A stretch of 64,000 nt of DNA, from the NCBI RefSeq assembly GCF_002188635.1, contig NZ_NINX01000015.1, forward strand, positions 266,156 to 330,155. The letters are read 5' to 3'. The notes under the pieces were generated by a model, which ran no database searches, had not been told where the DNA came from, and saw only the letters and a list, made by a program, of their open reading frames with translations. The stretch comes from Pigmentiphaga sp. NML030171 (GTDB taxonomy: Bacteria; Pseudomonadota; Gammaproteobacteria; Burkholderiales; Burkholderiaceae_B). The position numbers were made by a program, and so were the translations under genes. Within the stretch, counting starts at the first letter, position 1, and each line of letters begins with the position of its first letter. Shown here piece after piece: positions 8,701 to 17,296 of this stretch.

Positions 8701-9833
8701 CGCACGCGTCCGGCGTCGCCGGCCGCGGCGTCGCGGCGCCAGTCCATCTGGCCCGACAGGCTCCCGCCCCCCGCGAACTCGATCAGGAGCGAGGCAACGT
8801 CCAGCGCGTCGAAGGTCTCGACCGGCGCGCTCAGTTGTCCCGATATCGCGGCCACCGGCACGCCGTCCTTGTCCAGCGGGCGCGGGGTGGAATTGGTCAG
8901 CGCGAACGGGCCTTGAAGCAGCGGCCGGCCGCTGCCGTCGGCCACCGCCAGGTCGGCGGTCAGGCCGAGGTTGGCGGATGGCGCGCCGGGCATCCAGGCG
9001 GCGGGATCGATGCCGTGCAATTGCAGCTTGAGGCCGCGCAGCGGGAATCCTTCCAGCAGCGCCGCCTGCCCCTCCGCATTCACGTCCACGCCCGCGCCGT
9101 CGCCCCTCACGGCGAAGGCCAGGCGTTCCAGCGATCCAGTGGCCGAGGCGCCCAGGTCGAACGCGTGCGCCGCCTGATGGCCGCCGGCATGCAGCGCCAG
9201 CTTCACCGGGAACGGCGCATCCGCGCCCACGCTGGCCTCGCCCCGCAGCGTCGCCTCGGCCTGCGGCGCCGCCACGTGCAGGTTGGCCAGCAGCACCCGG
9301 TGCTCGGCGCCCGACGACGTCGCGCGCAGGTCGATGCCGTCGAAACTGGCGGGCAGCCGTTCGCCATCCATCTCGATGTCCAGCGTGCCGAGCCCCAGCT
9401 TGTCCACGTCGATGGCAAGCGGCAGCCGCAGCGAGGTCAGCGGCGTGGCGGGCTCGTCGGACGGCCGCAGGTTCAGCCTGGCCCGCCGCGCCGACAATTC
9501 GGAAACGTGCAGCCGCGCCCCGCGCAGCGCGCGCCAGCGGACATCCAGGCGCAGCCTCTCCAGGTCGGCATCCAACGTCGGCAGCCGCAGTTCCAGCGCA
9601 TCGATGTCCAGTCCGCCCAGCAGGGACCCGCGCACGCCCTCCAGGCGGACGGATCCGCCCGCCAGTTGCACGCCTGTGCGCACGGCCCAGGCCGCGCCGC
9701 TGGCCGAGGACGCGATCCATGCGCCCGCGCCGGCCACCGCGGCCACGCCCAGCGCGAAGACGCCCGCCACGGCCCAGGGCCAGCGGCGGCGACGCGGAGC
9801 GGGCTTGGGGGAAGGAGTGACGGGCCCGTTCAA
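5730..9833 (-). CDS. tamB: TamB, translocation and assembly module inner-membrane subunit
   Basis: 1367-residue AsmA/TamB-family protein. A short basic cytosolic tail and one transmembrane helix (about residues 16-38, rich in Ala/Val/Gly) anchor it in the inner membrane. A very long periplasmic beta-rich region forms the hydrophobic groove, and the C-terminal DUF490 domain ends in PLLDVVAVRVGPRVEAGVRI and LSWLLLGRGP. TamB works with TamA in outer-membrane protein assembly and lipid transport. The start is taken as TTG at 9833, overlapping the tamA stop as TTGA, with a GGGG-type ribosome site about 8 bases upstream; no ATG or GTG fits nearby. The longer open frame upstream is a shadow of tamA. 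Confidence 0.92.
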   Translation of the reverse strand: MNGPVTPSPKPAPRRRRWPWAVAGVFALGVAAVAGAGAWIASSASGAAWAVRTGVQLAGGSVRLEGVRGSLLGGLDIDALELRLPTLDADLERLRLDVRWRALRGARLHVSELSARRARLNLRPSDEPATPLTSLRLPLAIDVDKLGLGTLDIEMDGERLPASFDGIDLRATSSGAEHRVLLANLHVAAPQAEATLRGEASVGADAPFPVKLALHAGGHQAAHAFDLGASATGSLERLAFAVRGDGAGVDVNAEGQAALLEGFPLRGLKLQLHGIDPAAWMPGAPSANLGLTADLAVADGSGRPLLQGPFALTNSTPRPLDKDGVPVAAISGQLSAPVETFDALDVASLLIEFAGGGSLSGQMDWRRDAAAGDAGRVRGRLQASGIDASRLHGAALPTRLAGTLTFSADAAVQSLTADLSDRSRKVPLALKLEAGVRDEVVRIPQFALTAGEARANGKGELQLAEPRRFAAELRLDRFDPSHWVRSEALPPAQVSARAEVKGALLPELGGTAQLRIEEGSRWNGQPLGGHGELAFAGMRVTRADAALNAGSNRLTAKGAFGRPGDKLDFDLDAPRLQTLSSLLNGRLSARGSLGETLDAPVLDMTLDAGDLQLPGGVRVGKVQGRTSLGGSPVNGKRPQGGFAAAPADIDLRIDNVAVSSAPQATMSQATLRLQGTMARHEGTVDAEFVPADRSAPATLAIRFDGGWGAGPGRGAPPGWRGKVGQFDLSRAPLGMSLEAPVELSYVPSAAAPQWQWEVGPAGIALRLPGGQTGKLVNEGARGGGGRWESRGRAEGLAWAPEILLEALGGKPIPRERVIVLDADWDMRFAGSLQGTANIRRRSGDLWVPGTPPMALGLRTLDASLRATPDGNAGHSRIVLQALVEGDRVGSVRVDGEAGVIARGGAIGLDRDRPAQLDAQVDLKDLSWVSLFIGDSVEVGGKVAGSARVAQSGGQWHASGGLQGEGIRIVRLDDGLRLLDGTLKATLEDDRIVLESLRFPSVIRVNPRDSRVQQWIKNESQGGWMEISADWRMSQASGHATLKAERFPAIQRADRFVAGSGRVDMDIIPDRMRIAGLFEADTGWVDMGTQAPAKLSDDVYVRRTGEERQKKTLGIAIDVGAKLGDRFYLRGYGLDTGITGDLRIVGMVGALSSSGTVRTRGGRFDAYGQTLTVRRGVLTFQGPLDDPLLDVVAVRVGPRVEAGVRISGTARRPRIALVSTPEVSDVEKLSWLLLGRGPDEGGGGADATLLLSAATSLLGPQGSEPISRQLGLDEIGVRSGNVGSSRGLLPDRTVAGDSTSSAYALSNNQFLVVGKRLSDRLYASFEQALSGRDGVVKLSYRLSNRLSAVAKGGTLNGLDLLYFVLFDD

Positions 9834-11674
9834 AATGCGATCCCCAGGGAAAAGTGCAGGCGGATGTTCTTGTCGCGCAGCGCGTAGGCCAGGTCCACGC
9901 TCAGCGGCCCCGCCGGCGTGCGGACCCGCAGGCCCGCGCCCACGCCGGTCGCCAGCTTCATGTCCGAGAAGCGCGAGGCGACGTTGCCGGTATCGACGAA
10001 GATCGCCCCGCCCAGCCGGTCGTCGAAGTAACGCGTGGCCTCCACGCTGGCGACGAACAGCACGGCATCGCCCAGCACCGCGTTGCCCACCTGGCGCCCC
10101 AGGCCCAGGTAGCGATACCCGCGCACCGAACGCGCGCCGCCGGTGCGGAACGAGAAATCGTCCGGCACGCGATTGAGATCCTGCGCCCACAGGCGCCCGA
10201 CCTCGCCGCGCACCGTGATGACGTCGCGCTTGGTGGGCGACCACCAGAACTGGCCGCGCGCGGTCAGCCGGTGGAAATGATTGCTGGCGTCGAGCGCGGT
10301 GCCCGCGCCGGCGCCCAGCGCGAACAGCGTGCCTTCGCGCGGGTCGTACTTGTCGTTGACGTCGCGGCGGATGATCTCGGCGGTGGCCGTGGCCGTGTTG
10401 GTGGTGAAGGAGTTGTAGCCGTCGATGTCGGTCATTTCGTGCGCGACCCGCGCGCCGTAGCGGGTCTCGTACTCGACGCGGCTCTGGAAACCGGCGGGAT
10501 AGGTCTTGGCGCGGATGGCGCCCACCGCCAGCCGCCGCACGTGCAGGCCCTGCACGTCCGAGTCCTGCGCCAGCACGCCGAAGCTGTCGCGGAACCCGTT
10601 CTCGTTGGGCGCGAGATGGATGTCGGCATAGCCGAGCTTGCGCAGGCGGTCCAGCCGCAGCCCGGTCTCGAGCTCCACCGGCTGGCCCAGGACCACGTTC
10701 TGCCGGTAGATGGTCTCGATGCGCGGTCCCGCCTCGTCGTCCACGCCCAGCGCGACACTCATGCGGCGGGGACGCGATTCGACCACGTCCGCCAGCACCG
10801 GCAGCGTCAGGTGGCTGGGCCCCTGGTAGGCCCGCTCGGTGCGTGTCTGGTCCGGCTCCAGCCCCTTGGGCATCAGGGCCGGATCCTCTTCATGGTTGGG
10901 CGCGATGCCCTGGCGGTCGATGTCGAGCTTGGCACCCGAGAAGAACGGAGAAGACTGGAGCGTCTGCTGCCAGTCCACCATGCGGTCGCGGTCGTAGGGC
11001 TCGCCCGGGCGGATGCGGACATAGCGCTCGACCGTGCCCTGGGGCACGCGCTTCAGGCCCCGGACCTCGACGCCCGACAGGCGCACCGCAGGGCCGCTGT
11101 CGAGCTTGACGTGCAGCGCCGCCCGGGCACGGTCGGCGTCCACGTCCGCCGCCGTATCGACCAGGCGGGCCACCGGGAAATCGCGCTCGGACGCCGCGTC
11201 CAGCAGGTTGCGCTTGGCGGTTTCCCATTCGTCGTTGCGGAACGGGCTGCCTTCCTTCAGTTCCCAGTCCTGGCGCAGCTTGGCGACGCGCTCCTCGAAC
11301 TCCGGACCGGATATGGCGCCCAGGAAAGAGATGTCCACGGTCTCGATGAGGGTGCGCTCGCCCGGGACGATGGTGATGTCCCAGGTGGGACCCGCCACGT
11401 CGGTGCCGGCCTCGAACTGGACCTCGGGCGAGAAATAGCCTTCGGTGGCCAGGGCGTCCAGCGTGGCCTCGCGGGCGCGGCGGCGCAGGCGTATGCCCTC
11501 GCCGCCGTCCTGGTCGTCGGCCATGTCCGCCATGCTGTCCACGGCGTGCGTGACGGCTTGCAGGGCGCTGGCAGGCAGCCCGCCCGGATCGATGGTGATC
11601 TCGGGCCGCGCCGCGAACGCGGGCTGGGCCAGCAAGGCGCACAGGACGGCGGGCGCGAAAGGCAGGCGCATCAC
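9830..11674 (-). CDS. tamA: TamA, outer-membrane BamA-like assembly protein
   Basis: 614 residues, slightly longer than the usual TamA. A signal peptide (LCALLAQPAFA) is cleaved near residue 22. POTRA-type repeats occupy about 25-260, and a 16-stranded Omp85 barrel fills the rest, with the conserved RTGGARSVRGYRYLGLG loop near residue 515 and a C-terminal aromatic beta signal ending in SLGIAF. With TamB it spans the envelope and inserts autotransporters and other barrels. Translation may start at GTG 11674 or at the adjacent ATG 11671. The stop overlaps the tamB start, so the two are coupled. Confidence 0.95.
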   Translation of the reverse strand: MMRLPFAPAVLCALLAQPAFAARPEITIDPGGLPASALQAVTHAVDSMADMADDQDGGEGIRLRRRAREATLDALATEGYFSPEVQFEAGTDVAGPTWDITIVPGERTLIETVDISFLGAISGPEFEERVAKLRQDWELKEGSPFRNDEWETAKRNLLDAASERDFPVARLVDTAADVDADRARAALHVKLDSGPAVRLSGVEVRGLKRVPQGTVERYVRIRPGEPYDRDRMVDWQQTLQSSPFFSGAKLDIDRQGIAPNHEEDPALMPKGLEPDQTRTERAYQGPSHLTLPVLADVVESRPRRMSVALGVDDEAGPRIETIYRQNVVLGQPVELETGLRLDRLRKLGYADIHLAPNENGFRDSFGVLAQDSDVQGLHVRRLAVGAIRAKTYPAGFQSRVEYETRYGARVAHEMTDIDGYNSFTTNTATATAEIIRRDVNDKYDPREGTLFALGAGAGTALDASNHFHRLTARGQFWWSPTKRDVITVRGEVGRLWAQDLNRVPDDFSFRTGGARSVRGYRYLGLGRQVGNAVLGDAVLFVASVEATRYFDDRLGGAIFVDTGNVASRFSDMKLATGVGAGLRVRTPAGPLSVDLAYALRDKNIRLHFSLGIAF

Positions 11675-12066
11675 GTCCGCGGAGCAGGCAATACGTTTCC
11701 GTTCGCGACTGCGGCGCCAGCCCCGTCGGCGCCCAGGAGAGGATCGATCATGCCGGGTACGGCCGCGCAGGCCCGTTCGACTGACAAACTCATGACGCTT
11801 CCGCTGTATTGATTTTCAACCGCAAGCATAGCGGATCATGCGCGTGTTCCGTGATCGCGCGCGGAGTATTGTTTCCATCTGTTTACGGCCGCTCCGGCGC
11901 CCGTAAGTAGCATTGCCCATTTGGAATACGGCCATCCTCGGCTAGACTACGGGGTCTTCATAACAGTAGGTGGGGGAAATTCGGTCAAATAAGACCGGTT
12001 TCGCTGGCGTTACAAGCGTTTTCCAACCAAAAGGGGAATGCCCGCCTGACCGACCCGCCTGAAAAA
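11675..12066. other. Divergent intergenic region tamA / CNNM gene (392 bp)
   Basis: This gap holds the promoter listed at 11921-11948 and a leader of about 110 bases before the CNNM gene. The leader has short self-complementary words, such as GGTC with GACC around 11985, but no riboswitch family was recognised. No credible small gene was seen. Confidence 0.5.
11921..11948 (+). promoter_or_regulatory. Sigma-70-type promoter for the CNNM gene
   Basis: TTGGAA (11921-11926) and TAGACT (11943-11948) are 16 bases apart. Predicted transcription begins near 11955, leaving a leader of about 110 bases. Confidence 0.5.
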
Positions 12067-13380
12067 ATGGAAATTGGCTTACTTCTGATTTTGTTCATCG
12101 CCAACGGCATTTTCGCCATGAGCGAGATCGCCGTTGTCACCGCCCGCAAATCCCGCCTGCAACAGCGCGCCGACGAAGGCGACGCCAAGGCCCGCGCCGC
12201 GCTCGAACTGGCCGAACACCCCACGCGCTTCCTTTCCACTGTCCAGATCGGCATCACCTCGATCGGCATCCTGACCGGCATCGTGGGCGAGGGCGCCCTG
12301 GCCAAGCCGCTGGCCGAGGCCATCCGCGACCACTTCCCGGCACTGGCGGACGCGGCCAGCGCGATCGCGCTGACCCTGGTGGTCATCGTCATCACCCTGA
12401 TGTCCATCATCATCGGCGAGCTGGTCCCCAAGCGGCTGGGCCAGATGCACGCGGAGACCATCGCGGGCCTGATCGCCGCGCCCATGCGCCTGCTGTCGTG
12501 GGTCGCCACGCCCTTCGTCAAGCTGCTGTCGCTGGCCACGGACACGGTGCTCAAGCTCATGGGCGTCAGGGAAAACAACGACCAGCTCGTCACCGAAGAA
12601 GAAATCCAGGTACTGATGGCCCAGGGCGCCACGGCGGGCATCTTCGAACAGGCCGAGCAGCAAATGGTGCGCAACGTCTTCCGGCTGGACGAACGGCGCC
12701 TGTCCTCGCTCATGGTGCCGCGCTCGGACATCGTCTACCTGGACGTCAACGCACCGCTCGAGGTCTCGCGGGCGAAGATCGAAAGCTCGCACTACTCCCG
12801 CTTCCCCGTCGTGCGCGAAGACCTGTCGGACGTGATCGGCTTCGTGCGCGCCAAGGACCTGCTGGCCCAGCTCATGGCCGGCGAGCCGCTCGATCTTGCC
12901 AGCCGGCTGAGCCCGGTGCTGTACGTACCCGAAACGTTGACCGGCACCGAGCTCGTCCAGAATTTCCGCGACTCGCACACCCAGACGGCGCTGGTCGTGG
13001 ATGAATATGGCGACGTACAAGGCCTGGTGACCTTGCGCGACGTGCTCGAAGCCATCGTCGGCGAATTCCATACCTCCACCGCGCCCGAGGAATCCTCGGC
13101 CGTGCAGCGCGAGGACGGCTCGTGGCTGCTCGACGGCCTGCTCGACGTGCACGAGATGGAGGATATGCTGGGTTTACAGCATCTACCCGAAGGCGATTCG
13201 GGCACTTACCATACGCTGTCCGGCATGCTGATGCTGCTGCTGGGCCGCATCCCGCACACCGGCGAGCAGGTCGACTGGGCGGGCTGGAACTTCGAAGTGG
13301 TCGATATGGATGGCAAACGCATCGACAAGGTCATCGCCACCCGCATCGAACCGGTCGAAACCCCGGAAGAACCCTATTGA
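12067..13380 (+). CDS. CNNM/CorC (hemolysin C family) transmembrane CBS protein
   Basis: 437-residue membrane protein. The N-terminal CNNM (DUF21) domain has three to four hydrophobic segments in residues 1-150 and the conserved IIIGELVPKRLG motif. A tandem CBS pair lies at about 210-335 (MVPRSDIVYLD and VVDEYGDVQGLVTLRDVLEA), and the CorC_HlyC domain at about 350-430. The architecture matches E. coli YtfL/YoaE-type proteins, implicated in divalent-cation or polyamine export. In E. coli ytfL also sits near tamA and tamB, which supports conserved context here. The transported ion is not shown by the sequence. Confidence 0.92.
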   Translation: MEIGLLLILFIANGIFAMSEIAVVTARKSRLQQRADEGDAKARAALELAEHPTRFLSTVQIGITSIGILTGIVGEGALAKPLAEAIRDHFPALADAASAIALTLVVIVITLMSIIIGELVPKRLGQMHAETIAGLIAAPMRLLSWVATPFVKLLSLATDTVLKLMGVRENNDQLVTEEEIQVLMAQGATAGIFEQAEQQMVRNVFRLDERRLSSLMVPRSDIVYLDVNAPLEVSRAKIESSHYSRFPVVREDLSDVIGFVRAKDLLAQLMAGEPLDLASRLSPVLYVPETLTGTELVQNFRDSHTQTALVVDEYGDVQGLVTLRDVLEAIVGEFHTSTAPEESSAVQREDGSWLLDGLLDVHEMEDMLGLQHLPEGDSGTYHTLSGMLMLLLGRIPHTGEQVDWAGWNFEVVDMDGKRIDKVIATRIEPVETPEEPY

Positions 13381-13501
13381 ACCTGGCCGCGGACGTCCCC
13401 ACCTGCAAGGTGAGCCCGAAAAACCGGGAACTTTTCCAAGCCCGCCGCCGCCCAAACGCTTTCACCGCCCGCTCCGGGCGCTCCCGCCCGACGCACCACC
13501 T

Positions 13502-13816
13502 ATGACTGACACCATCGCCAAATTGCTACGCACCGCCTTCGTGGCGGGCATCGCCCTGGTCGGCATGATCATGGCGGCCATCCTCCTCGCCTCGACCGCC
13601 GTCGCCCTGGCCATCGTCTATGTCGTGGCCAAGCTGCGCGGCAAGCCGTTCGTCGCCAATACCTACTGGAAGCGCTCCCAGACCCGCTGGGGCTTCGGCG
13701 GCGGCAACGCCGAGGGCGCCACCGCGGCGGCGGCCCCCGCCCGCTCCACGAGCGGCTACGCCAACCGCATGAAGCGCAGCGACATCGTCGACGTCGAGGT
13801 AAGAGAGCTGTCCTGA
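13502..13816 (+). CDS. Small single-span membrane protein, unknown function
   Basis: 104 residues beginning MTDTIAKLLRTAFVAGIALV. One strong hydrophobic segment spans about residues 12-40 and is followed by a short basic, Ala-rich cytosolic or periplasmic tail. The ATG at 13502 gives the most natural membrane N-terminus; the open frame extends upstream without a recognisable sequence. It follows the CNNM gene by 121 bases on the same strand and could share its transcript. No family name is recognised. Confidence 0.7.
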   Translation: MTDTIAKLLRTAFVAGIALVGMIMAAILLASTAVALAIVYVVAKLRGKPFVANTYWKRSQTRWGFGGGNAEGATAAAAPARSTSGYANRMKRSDIVDVEVRELS

Positions 13817-13835
13817 AAGGCAAGCCCTCCCCCAT

Positions 13836-13850
13836 GCGGCCTTCGGCCGC
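13836..13850. terminator. GCGGCC-TTC-GGCCGC hairpin between convergent genes
   Basis: A perfect 6-bp GC stem with a TTC loop (a cUUCGg-type tetraloop if the closing pair opens) lies between the convergent small membrane protein and esterase genes. It has no T tract, so termination is only likely. Confidence 0.4.
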
Positions 13851-13862
13851 TCCCTCGCCAAC

Positions 13863-14900
13863 CTACCGATACAACCCGCGTTTGGCCAGCCACTCGTTGA
13901 TCAGCGCGGACACTTCCAGGTTGTTCTTGTCCATCATCACCATGTGGGAATTGCCCTTGATACCCACCTTGGGCAGATCGACCTCGTCCACCTGGCCGCC
14001 GGCCTCCCTGACGGCCTGGGCGAAGCGCGCGCCCTTGGCGCGGATCGCCGGCCAGCGCGAGTCCTGTTCGATGTAGTCGCCGTACACCATCAGGGCGGGC
14101 ACCGACTTCAACGCCGCGATCTTTTCCTTGTCCTCGTCGCCAACCTCGGCCGGCTCGACCGCCACCACGGCGCGGATCTTGTCCGGGCGTGCCTGCGCGG
14201 CCTGGAAACCGAACTTGCCGGCCTGGCTGTGCACCAGCAGCACGCACGGGCATACCTTGTCCACCAGTTGCAGATAGGCCTTCAGCGTGGGCTCGTCCGT
14301 GGTGATCCACCGGGGCACGAACTGCCGTGAAAACTGCCAGATCTGGTCGGCGGGAAACTGGTTCCCGGGCAGCAGCTTGCGCTTCGCCGGATCATCGCTC
14401 CACGACCCCGCCCCGCCGATGCGGAAGCGCTCGTAGGCATTGGCCGCGGTGACCAGCACCGGATCGCCCTGCCACACCGGCTTGGCCGTGGCCGGCCATC
14501 CCGAACGGCCACGCTCGACCGCGTCCGAGTTGTAGACCGCCCATCCCTTGCGCAGGAAATCGTTCAGCCACCCGGGCCGGCCATCGGGCGTCGTCTCGTA
14601 CGTCACCCCCGTCAAACCGCCGCCATGCCACATCAAGAGCGGCACCGCGCCCTTGCGGGGCTCGGGGATGAAGTACTGCACGTACATCTGCCCGACCATG
14701 TAGGTGCCGTTGGGATCGATCTTCAGCGGCACGCCGTTGGCGGTGAACTTCACCTCCTTCACCGGCTCGCCCGACACCACGAAAGGCTCGCCGCCGATAT
14801 GGAACGACCCCATGTCGCGCAACACGATAGGCTGCGCCACCGCCGCCACCGCCCAAGCCGCCGACAACACCGCCGCGGCTACTGCAACGCTTCTCTTCAT
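13863..14900 (-). CDS. Secreted alpha/beta-hydrolase (esterase-like)
   Basis: 345 residues with a signal peptide ending near AVAAVAQ (residue 22). Alpha/beta-hydrolase features are the oxyanion-region MWHGGGLTGVTYE near residue 100, the nucleophile elbow LLVHSQAGKFG (Ser in HSQAG, where the usual first Gly is His), and a C-terminal region with Asp and His (IKGNSHMVMMDKNN). The ATG at 14900 has a perfect AGGAGG ribosome site. It lies downstream of the Bug and prpF-like genes on the same strand and may release an organic acid from an ester for the Bug protein. The substrate is unknown. Confidence 0.85.
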   Translation of the reverse strand: MKRSVAVAAAVLSAAWAVAAVAQPIVLRDMGSFHIGGEPFVVSGEPVKEVKFTANGVPLKIDPNGTYMVGQMYVQYFIPEPRKGAVPLLMWHGGGLTGVTYETTPDGRPGWLNDFLRKGWAVYNSDAVERGRSGWPATAKPVWQGDPVLVTAANAYERFRIGGAGSWSDDPAKRKLLPGNQFPADQIWQFSRQFVPRWITTDEPTLKAYLQLVDKVCPCVLLVHSQAGKFGFQAAQARPDKIRAVVAVEPAEVGDEDKEKIAALKSVPALMVYGDYIEQDSRWPAIRAKGARFAQAVREAGGQVDEVDLPKVGIKGNSHMVMMDKNNLEVSALINEWLAKRGLYR

Positions 14901-14998
14901 ATCTCCTCCTGATAAAGAAAAAGGCGGTGCAAGCACCGCCCTCCACGCCATTCCCGGATGCCCCGCAAGACACACCCAGGGCCAGCCACAATCTCATT

Positions 14999-15078
14999 CC
15001 CCAGGATGCGGTGGATCCGGCTCCGCCGGTCCACCCGCATCGCCCCCTGGGGGGCGCGCGTAAGCGCGTAGGGGGGGA
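14999..15078. repeat. Dispersed GC-rich hairpin repeat, copy A
   Basis: An 80-base element with a long stem: GATGCGG-TGGA-CCGGC pairs across a TCC loop with its complement, with one bulge on each side. CCCCCTGGGGGG and TAAGCGCGTAGGGGGG words follow. Nearly the same sequence recurs inverted at 24314-24393. It lies between the Bug and esterase genes, both on the minus strand, where it could act as an mRNA processing or attenuation signal. Confidence 0.8.
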
Positions 15079-15081
15079 CCC

Positions 15082-16062
15082 TTACTCAGTCGTGATCTTC
15101 GCCGCTTCCACCACCTTCTTCCAGCGAGCCACTTCGGACTTCACGAATTCACCCAGCTCCTGCGGCGTGCTGCTCTTCGTGTCGGCGCCCTGCTCCTTGA
15201 ACTTGGCGATGACTTCGGGGTCATGCAGCGCGGCGTTGAGCTCCTTGTTCAGGCGCTCGACGATGGCGTCGTCGGTGCCGGCCGGCGCGAACAGCGCATA
15301 CCACTGGGGCACGCTGACGCCCTTGACGCCCAGCTCTTCCAGCGTCGGCACGTCCTTCAGGACATCGGAACGCTTGTCGCCGGCCAGGGCCAGGGCCTTG
15401 ATCCGGCCCGAGGCCAGGTGAGGATAGGCGCTGAACAGGCTAGGGAACATGACCTGCGTCGTGCCGGCCAGCGTGTCGGTCATCGCCGGCGCCGAGCCCT
15501 TGTACGGCACGTGCAGCATGTTGGCGCCCGTCACCATCTTGAACAGCTCGGCCGTGACGTGCGGCGCGGTGCCGGCGCCCGCCGAGGCGTAGCTCAGGCC
15601 CTTGGGATCCTTCTTGGATTTCTCGATCAGGTCCTTGACCGAGGTGATGCCGGAGGACGAGGACACGACCAGCAGCGTGGGCGAGCTGGCCAGCAGGCCG
15701 ATGGGCTTGAAGTCCTTGACCGGGTCGTAGCGCAGCTTCTGCAGCGCGGGGTTGATGCCGTGCGTGGCGATGTAGCCGAACAGGATGGTGTAGCCATCCG
15801 CCGGGGCGCGCGCCACGTACTCGCTGCCGATGGCGCCCTGCGCGCCGGCCTTGTTGACGACCACGACGCTTTGCTTGAGGCTGTCGCCCATCTTCTGGGC
15901 GATGACGCGCGCGAACGCGTCGTTGCCGCCGCCGGGAGCGGTGGGAACGACGATGGTGATCGGGCGCTCGGGCCAGGCGGCCTGGACGCTGGCGGCGCCC
16001 AGGGACAGGGTGAAGGCAGTGGCAAAGGCGGCGATCGCCGGCACTCGGAACGAGGCTTGCAT
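15082..16062 (-). CDS. Bug/TctC family periplasmic solute-binding protein
   Basis: 326 residues. A signal peptide ends at about residue 28 (AASVQA), then WPERPITIVVPTAPGGGNDA gives the first Bug motif and APADGYTILFGYI the second. GGAGAC precedes the ATG at 16062. It sits between a PrpF-type isomerase gene upstream and an esterase gene downstream, all on the minus strand, with a divergent LysR gene beyond. A role in capture of a tricarboxylate or unsaturated dicarboxylate that PrpF then handles is plausible but inferred. Confidence 0.93.
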   Translation of the reverse strand: MQASFRVPAIAAFATAFTLSLGAASVQAAWPERPITIVVPTAPGGGNDAFARVIAQKMGDSLKQSVVVVNKAGAQGAIGSEYVARAPADGYTILFGYIATHGINPALQKLRYDPVKDFKPIGLLASSPTLLVVSSSSGITSVKDLIEKSKKDPKGLSYASAGAGTAPHVTAELFKMVTGANMLHVPYKGSAPAMTDTLAGTTQVMFPSLFSAYPHLASGRIKALALAGDKRSDVLKDVPTLEELGVKGVSVPQWYALFAPAGTDDAIVERLNKELNAALHDPEVIAKFKEQGADTKSSTPQELGEFVKSEVARWKKVVEAAKITTE

Positions 16063-16156
16063 GAATGAGTCTCCGTGTGATTCTTCGGAACTACCGAAGC
16101 GTAAGCGGCTTCCGCCAGGCGCTCGACGATGGCGCCCGGAGGCGGATGACGCGGTC

Positions 16157-17236
16157 CTAAAAAAAGCGTGCGGGAATGTAAAGCTGCCCTTCCATGATTT
16201 TCCGGGCGGTGCGAATCAGGCCTGCACCGCACACTTCGATCGAAGGCGCGGTGCCGCGCAATTCGACATCGACCTCGATGCGCCCCGAGGGGTGCGCCAC
16301 GGCGATGCGATGCATGCCGGCCGCGCGCGGCGCGCCCAGCTCGAACGCCACCGTGCCCGGCGTCACGAAGGCGGTTGCCACACCGATGGCGCCGGTCACC
16401 GCATGCGAGCGGTGGCACTTGTGCGGCGTGAAATACCGCGACACCACCGTATCCGCATCCGCCGACGCGCTGACCAGTACGGGCTTGGGAATGACGCTGT
16501 CGGTGACGTCGCCCAGGCCCATGCGCCGGCCGGCCTCCAGGCGCAGGGACTCCAGCCGTGCCAGCATGGCCGTGTTGGCATCCAGCTCGGCCGCCGTCTC
16601 GTCGCCCTTCACGCCCAGTTGCGATGCGCGCACGATCATCAGCGGCATGGCCGCATCGATGCAGGTGACGGGCACGCCGTCGATGACGTCCTGGGTGTTG
16701 CCCGTGGGAAACACCTTGCCCGTGACCGAGCCCCAGGCATCGAGGAAGTTCAGCCGGATCGGCGCGCCGGTGCCCGGCACGCCGTCGATGCGGGCATCGC
16801 CCTCGTATTCGGTCTTGCCGCCCGGCGTCTGCACCACGGCATCGATGGTCGAATTCGTGTTGACATTGTAGATCCGCACGCGGGTCTCGCCGTCGCTGGC
16901 GGCGACCATGCCCTGGTCGATCGCGAAGGGCGCGACGCCGGACAGCATGTTGCCGCAGTTGGGGCGGGTGTCCACCAGGGCGCGGTCGACCGACACCTGG
17001 GCGAACAGGTAGTCGACGTCGCAACCGGGACGCGTCGAGGGCGAAACGATGGCGACCTTGCTGGTCAGCGTATTGGCCCCGCCCAGCCCGTCGACCTGCA
17101 GTTCGTGCGGCGAGCCCATGGCCGCCAGCAGCACCTGGTCGCGCTTGGCGACGTCCTGCGGCAGCCATTCGGCGCGAAAATAGGGACCGCGGGACGTACC
17201 GCCCCGCATCAGTACACAAGGTATGGCTTTTTGCAT
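16157..17236 (-). CDS. PrpF-family isomerase (4-oxalomesaconate tautomerase / methylaconitate isomerase type)
   Basis: 359 residues from the ATG at 17236 (an upstream in-frame GTG at 17251 would add five). The family hallmark MRGGTSRGPYF is near the N-terminus, GGANTLTSKVAIV near residue 50, and LSGVAPFAIDQGMV near residue 100. PrpF proteins shift double bonds in unsaturated tricarboxylates without a cofactor, using Lys and Cys residues; candidate Cys residues are seen around NCGNML. A TGCAC-N7-GTGCA repeat just upstream and a divergent LysR gene suggest LysR control. The exact substrate is not settled. Confidence 0.88.
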   Translation of the reverse strand: MQKAIPCVLMRGGTSRGPYFRAEWLPQDVAKRDQVLLAAMGSPHELQVDGLGGANTLTSKVAIVSPSTRPGCDVDYLFAQVSVDRALVDTRPNCGNMLSGVAPFAIDQGMVAASDGETRVRIYNVNTNSTIDAVVQTPGGKTEYEGDARIDGVPGTGAPIRLNFLDAWGSVTGKVFPTGNTQDVIDGVPVTCIDAAMPLMIVRASQLGVKGDETAAELDANTAMLARLESLRLEAGRRMGLGDVTDSVIPKPVLVSASADADTVVSRYFTPHKCHRSHAVTGAIGVATAFVTPGTVAFELGAPRAAGMHRIAVAHPSGRIEVDVELRGTAPSIEVCGAGLIRTARKIMEGQLYIPARFF

Positions 17237-17246
17237 GACGAAATGA

Positions 17247-17289
17247 TGCACCTGGCTTGTGCATTAGTAAATTGCATTTTTTATATAAT
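17247..17289 (+). promoter_or_regulatory. Divergent control region with inverted repeat and a -10 box 7 bases before a LysR ATG
   Basis: TGCAC-N7-GTGCA (17247-17263) is an inverted repeat of LysR-operator style. A consensus TATAAT follows at 17284-17289, only 7 bases before the LysR ATG at 17297, so transcription would begin at or next to the start codon. No good -35 is seen at the right spacing, which fits an activated or autoregulated promoter. Confidence 0.5.
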
Positions 17290-17296
17290 TTGATGC

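Noticed and set aside
4318..9720. Long open frames of 500 to 1,100 residues on the strand opposite FAH and tamB
   Set aside because: They are Arg/Ala/Gly-rich shadows of GC-rich real genes, with no recognisable domain.
13881..14310. Overlapping minus-strand frames near the esterase gene
   Set aside because: They are Gly/Arg-rich shadows; the esterase frame explains the region.
14999..15078. CRISPR-like or IS terminal repeat
   Set aside because: It is a single hairpin element with no spacers, direct repeats or transposase.
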